Positions 51,406-51,939 of a DNA stretch of 51,939 bases are shown here, in pieces (positions within the stretch are counted from its first letter, which is position 1; each line of letters starts with the position of its first letter). The translations under genes were made by a program, and so were the position numbers. The notes under the pieces are model-generated. The model had not been told where the DNA came from, did not search any database, and saw only the letters and a program-made list of their open reading frames with translations. The DNA lies in assembly GCA_005881825.1 (NCBI GenBank), contig VBEO01000069.1, positions 1 to 51,939 of the forward strand, read 5' to 3'. This DNA is from Chloroflexota bacterium (GTDB lineage Bacteria; Chloroflexota; Dormibacteria; Dormibacterales; Dormibacteraceae).

Positions 51406-51425
51406 GCGGTTCCTCTAAGCTAGTA

Positions 51426-51435
51426 CATACGTATG
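51426..51435. promoter_or_regulatory. Palindrome at the tetR start, candidate operator
   Basis: CATACGTATG, a perfect 10-bp palindrome in an AT-richer stretch, whose last three bases are the ATG of the TetR gene. Position and symmetry suit autorepression by TetR, but a 10-mer is short for a TetR operator. Confidence 0.4.
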
Positions 51436-51939
51436 AATGAGCCGGGATCCAGCGCCCTGCTCGATGCCGACGAGGAGCATCTCAGCGCTCGTGAGCTGAT
51501 CGTTCGGGCGGCGGCCGAGTCGCTCCTCGAAAACGGCTACGCCGGGACCTCCGTGCGAGCCATCGCCTCCCGCGCCAATGTGGCTATTGGCAACCTCCAG
51601 TACTACTTCCCCACCAAGTCCGAGCTGCTGGTCGAGGCGTGGCGCTATCTCACGGCCCGTTCCGTGGAGGAGCTCCGTGAGGCCCTGAACCAGCTCACCG
51701 ACCCGCTGGAGGTCCTCGAGGTCGGCGTCGAGTCGATCTGGAACTCCCTGAGGCAGCTCGGCGACATACAGCTCGCGGCCTTCGACCTCCTCGTCCAGGC
51801 ACCTCGCACGGAAAGACTCCAGGCGTACCTGCCCGAGCTCTTCACGCGCTATCGCGAGGTGATCCAGGAGCAGCTCGACCGCATCGAGGAGAGCGGAGTC
51901 ATCAAGCTCACCGTCCCCAGAGAGGTCCTCGTCCCCCTG
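51433..51939 (+). CDS. TetR family regulator, 3' end outside window
   Basis: The first 169 codons of a TetR/AcrR repressor; it is open at the window end. The HTH is at about 20-65: SARELIVRAAAESLLENGYAGTSVRAIASRANVAIGNLQYYFPTKSELL, with the turn and YYF-x-x-K motif of the family. The C-terminal helices begin VEAWRYLTARSVEEL. The ligand is unknown. It may regulate itself and the nearby DUF1326 gene. Confidence 0.9.
   Translation, partial: MNEPGSSALLDADEEHLSARELIVRAAAESLLENGYAGTSVRAIASRANVAIGNLQYYFPTKSELLVEAWRYLTARSVEELREALNQLTDPLEVLEVGVESIWNSLRQLGDIQLAAFDLLVQAPRTERLQAYLPELFTRYREVIQEQLDRIEESGVIKLTVPREVLVPL

Overview
The window is a GC-rich (about 70 %), gene-dense bacterial chromosome segment with almost no intergenic space, many 4-8 bp start/stop overlaps (ATGA, TTGA) and frequent GTG/TTG starts. 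The LexA-type box CGAAC-N4-GTTCG upstream of uvrB is of the Actinobacteria/Firmicutes type. Together with Ku, an Eis-like acetyltransferase, an SCP2 protein and a long fatty acyl-CoA reductase, this points to a soil-type organism near Actinomycetota, Chloroflexota or Dormibacterota. I cannot place it more exactly. No phage, IS element, CRISPR array, rRNA or tRNA was seen.

Layout. 1-4.6 kb: end of an M24 protein, GNAT, ilvE, a DUF2332 protein and a short SDR. 4.7-17.1 kb: a DNA-repair and lipid block, with a RapZ-C-like protein, uvrC, a membrane protein, a two-domain fatty acyl-CoA reductase, an M32 carboxypeptidase, then uvrA, two hotdog thioesterases and uvrB behind a LexA-type box. 17.1-23.6 kb: a minus-strand operon under a cobalamin riboswitch (transcobalamin-like lipoprotein, EcfT, fused EcfA1A2, S component, moeA, PP-loop ATPase, an anchored Pro-rich protein). 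23.7-30.2 kb: an SDR facing a packed polA-fpg-PAP2-cutA-ABC operon. 30.3-35.4 kb: bifunctional nuclease, MgtC, regulator-DegV, MBL hydrolase, SCP2, a lipoprotein and a TraR/DksA protein. 35.4-41.5 kb: aldehyde dehydrogenase, enoyl-CoA hydratase, flavin monooxygenase, peptidase E, Eis, CoA-transferase. 42.4-49.2 kb: a 4-hydroxybenzoyl-CoA-reductase-type operon (2Fe-2S, molybdenum and FAD/4Fe-4S subunits) followed by two paralogous amidohydrolases and facing a cyclase-type hydrolase. 49.2-51.9 kb: Ku, a VOC protein, DUF1326 and a TetR regulator cut by the window end.

Systems of most interest are the Hcr-type operon, whose FAD subunit carries the Cys spacing of the extra [4Fe-4S] loop, and the B12-riboswitch operon, which couples an ECF transporter to a lipoprotein, moeA and a Dph6-like ATPase. 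Two families of small palindromic repeats recur between genes, one with compensatory base changes.

Caution: several otherwise well-conserved genes lack 30-60 residue blocks, sometimes with a frame change at the junction (uvrB, CoA-transferase beta, uvrC N-terminus, M32 peptidase). That they occur in unrelated genes makes assembly loss as likely as real gene decay; the reads should be checked first.
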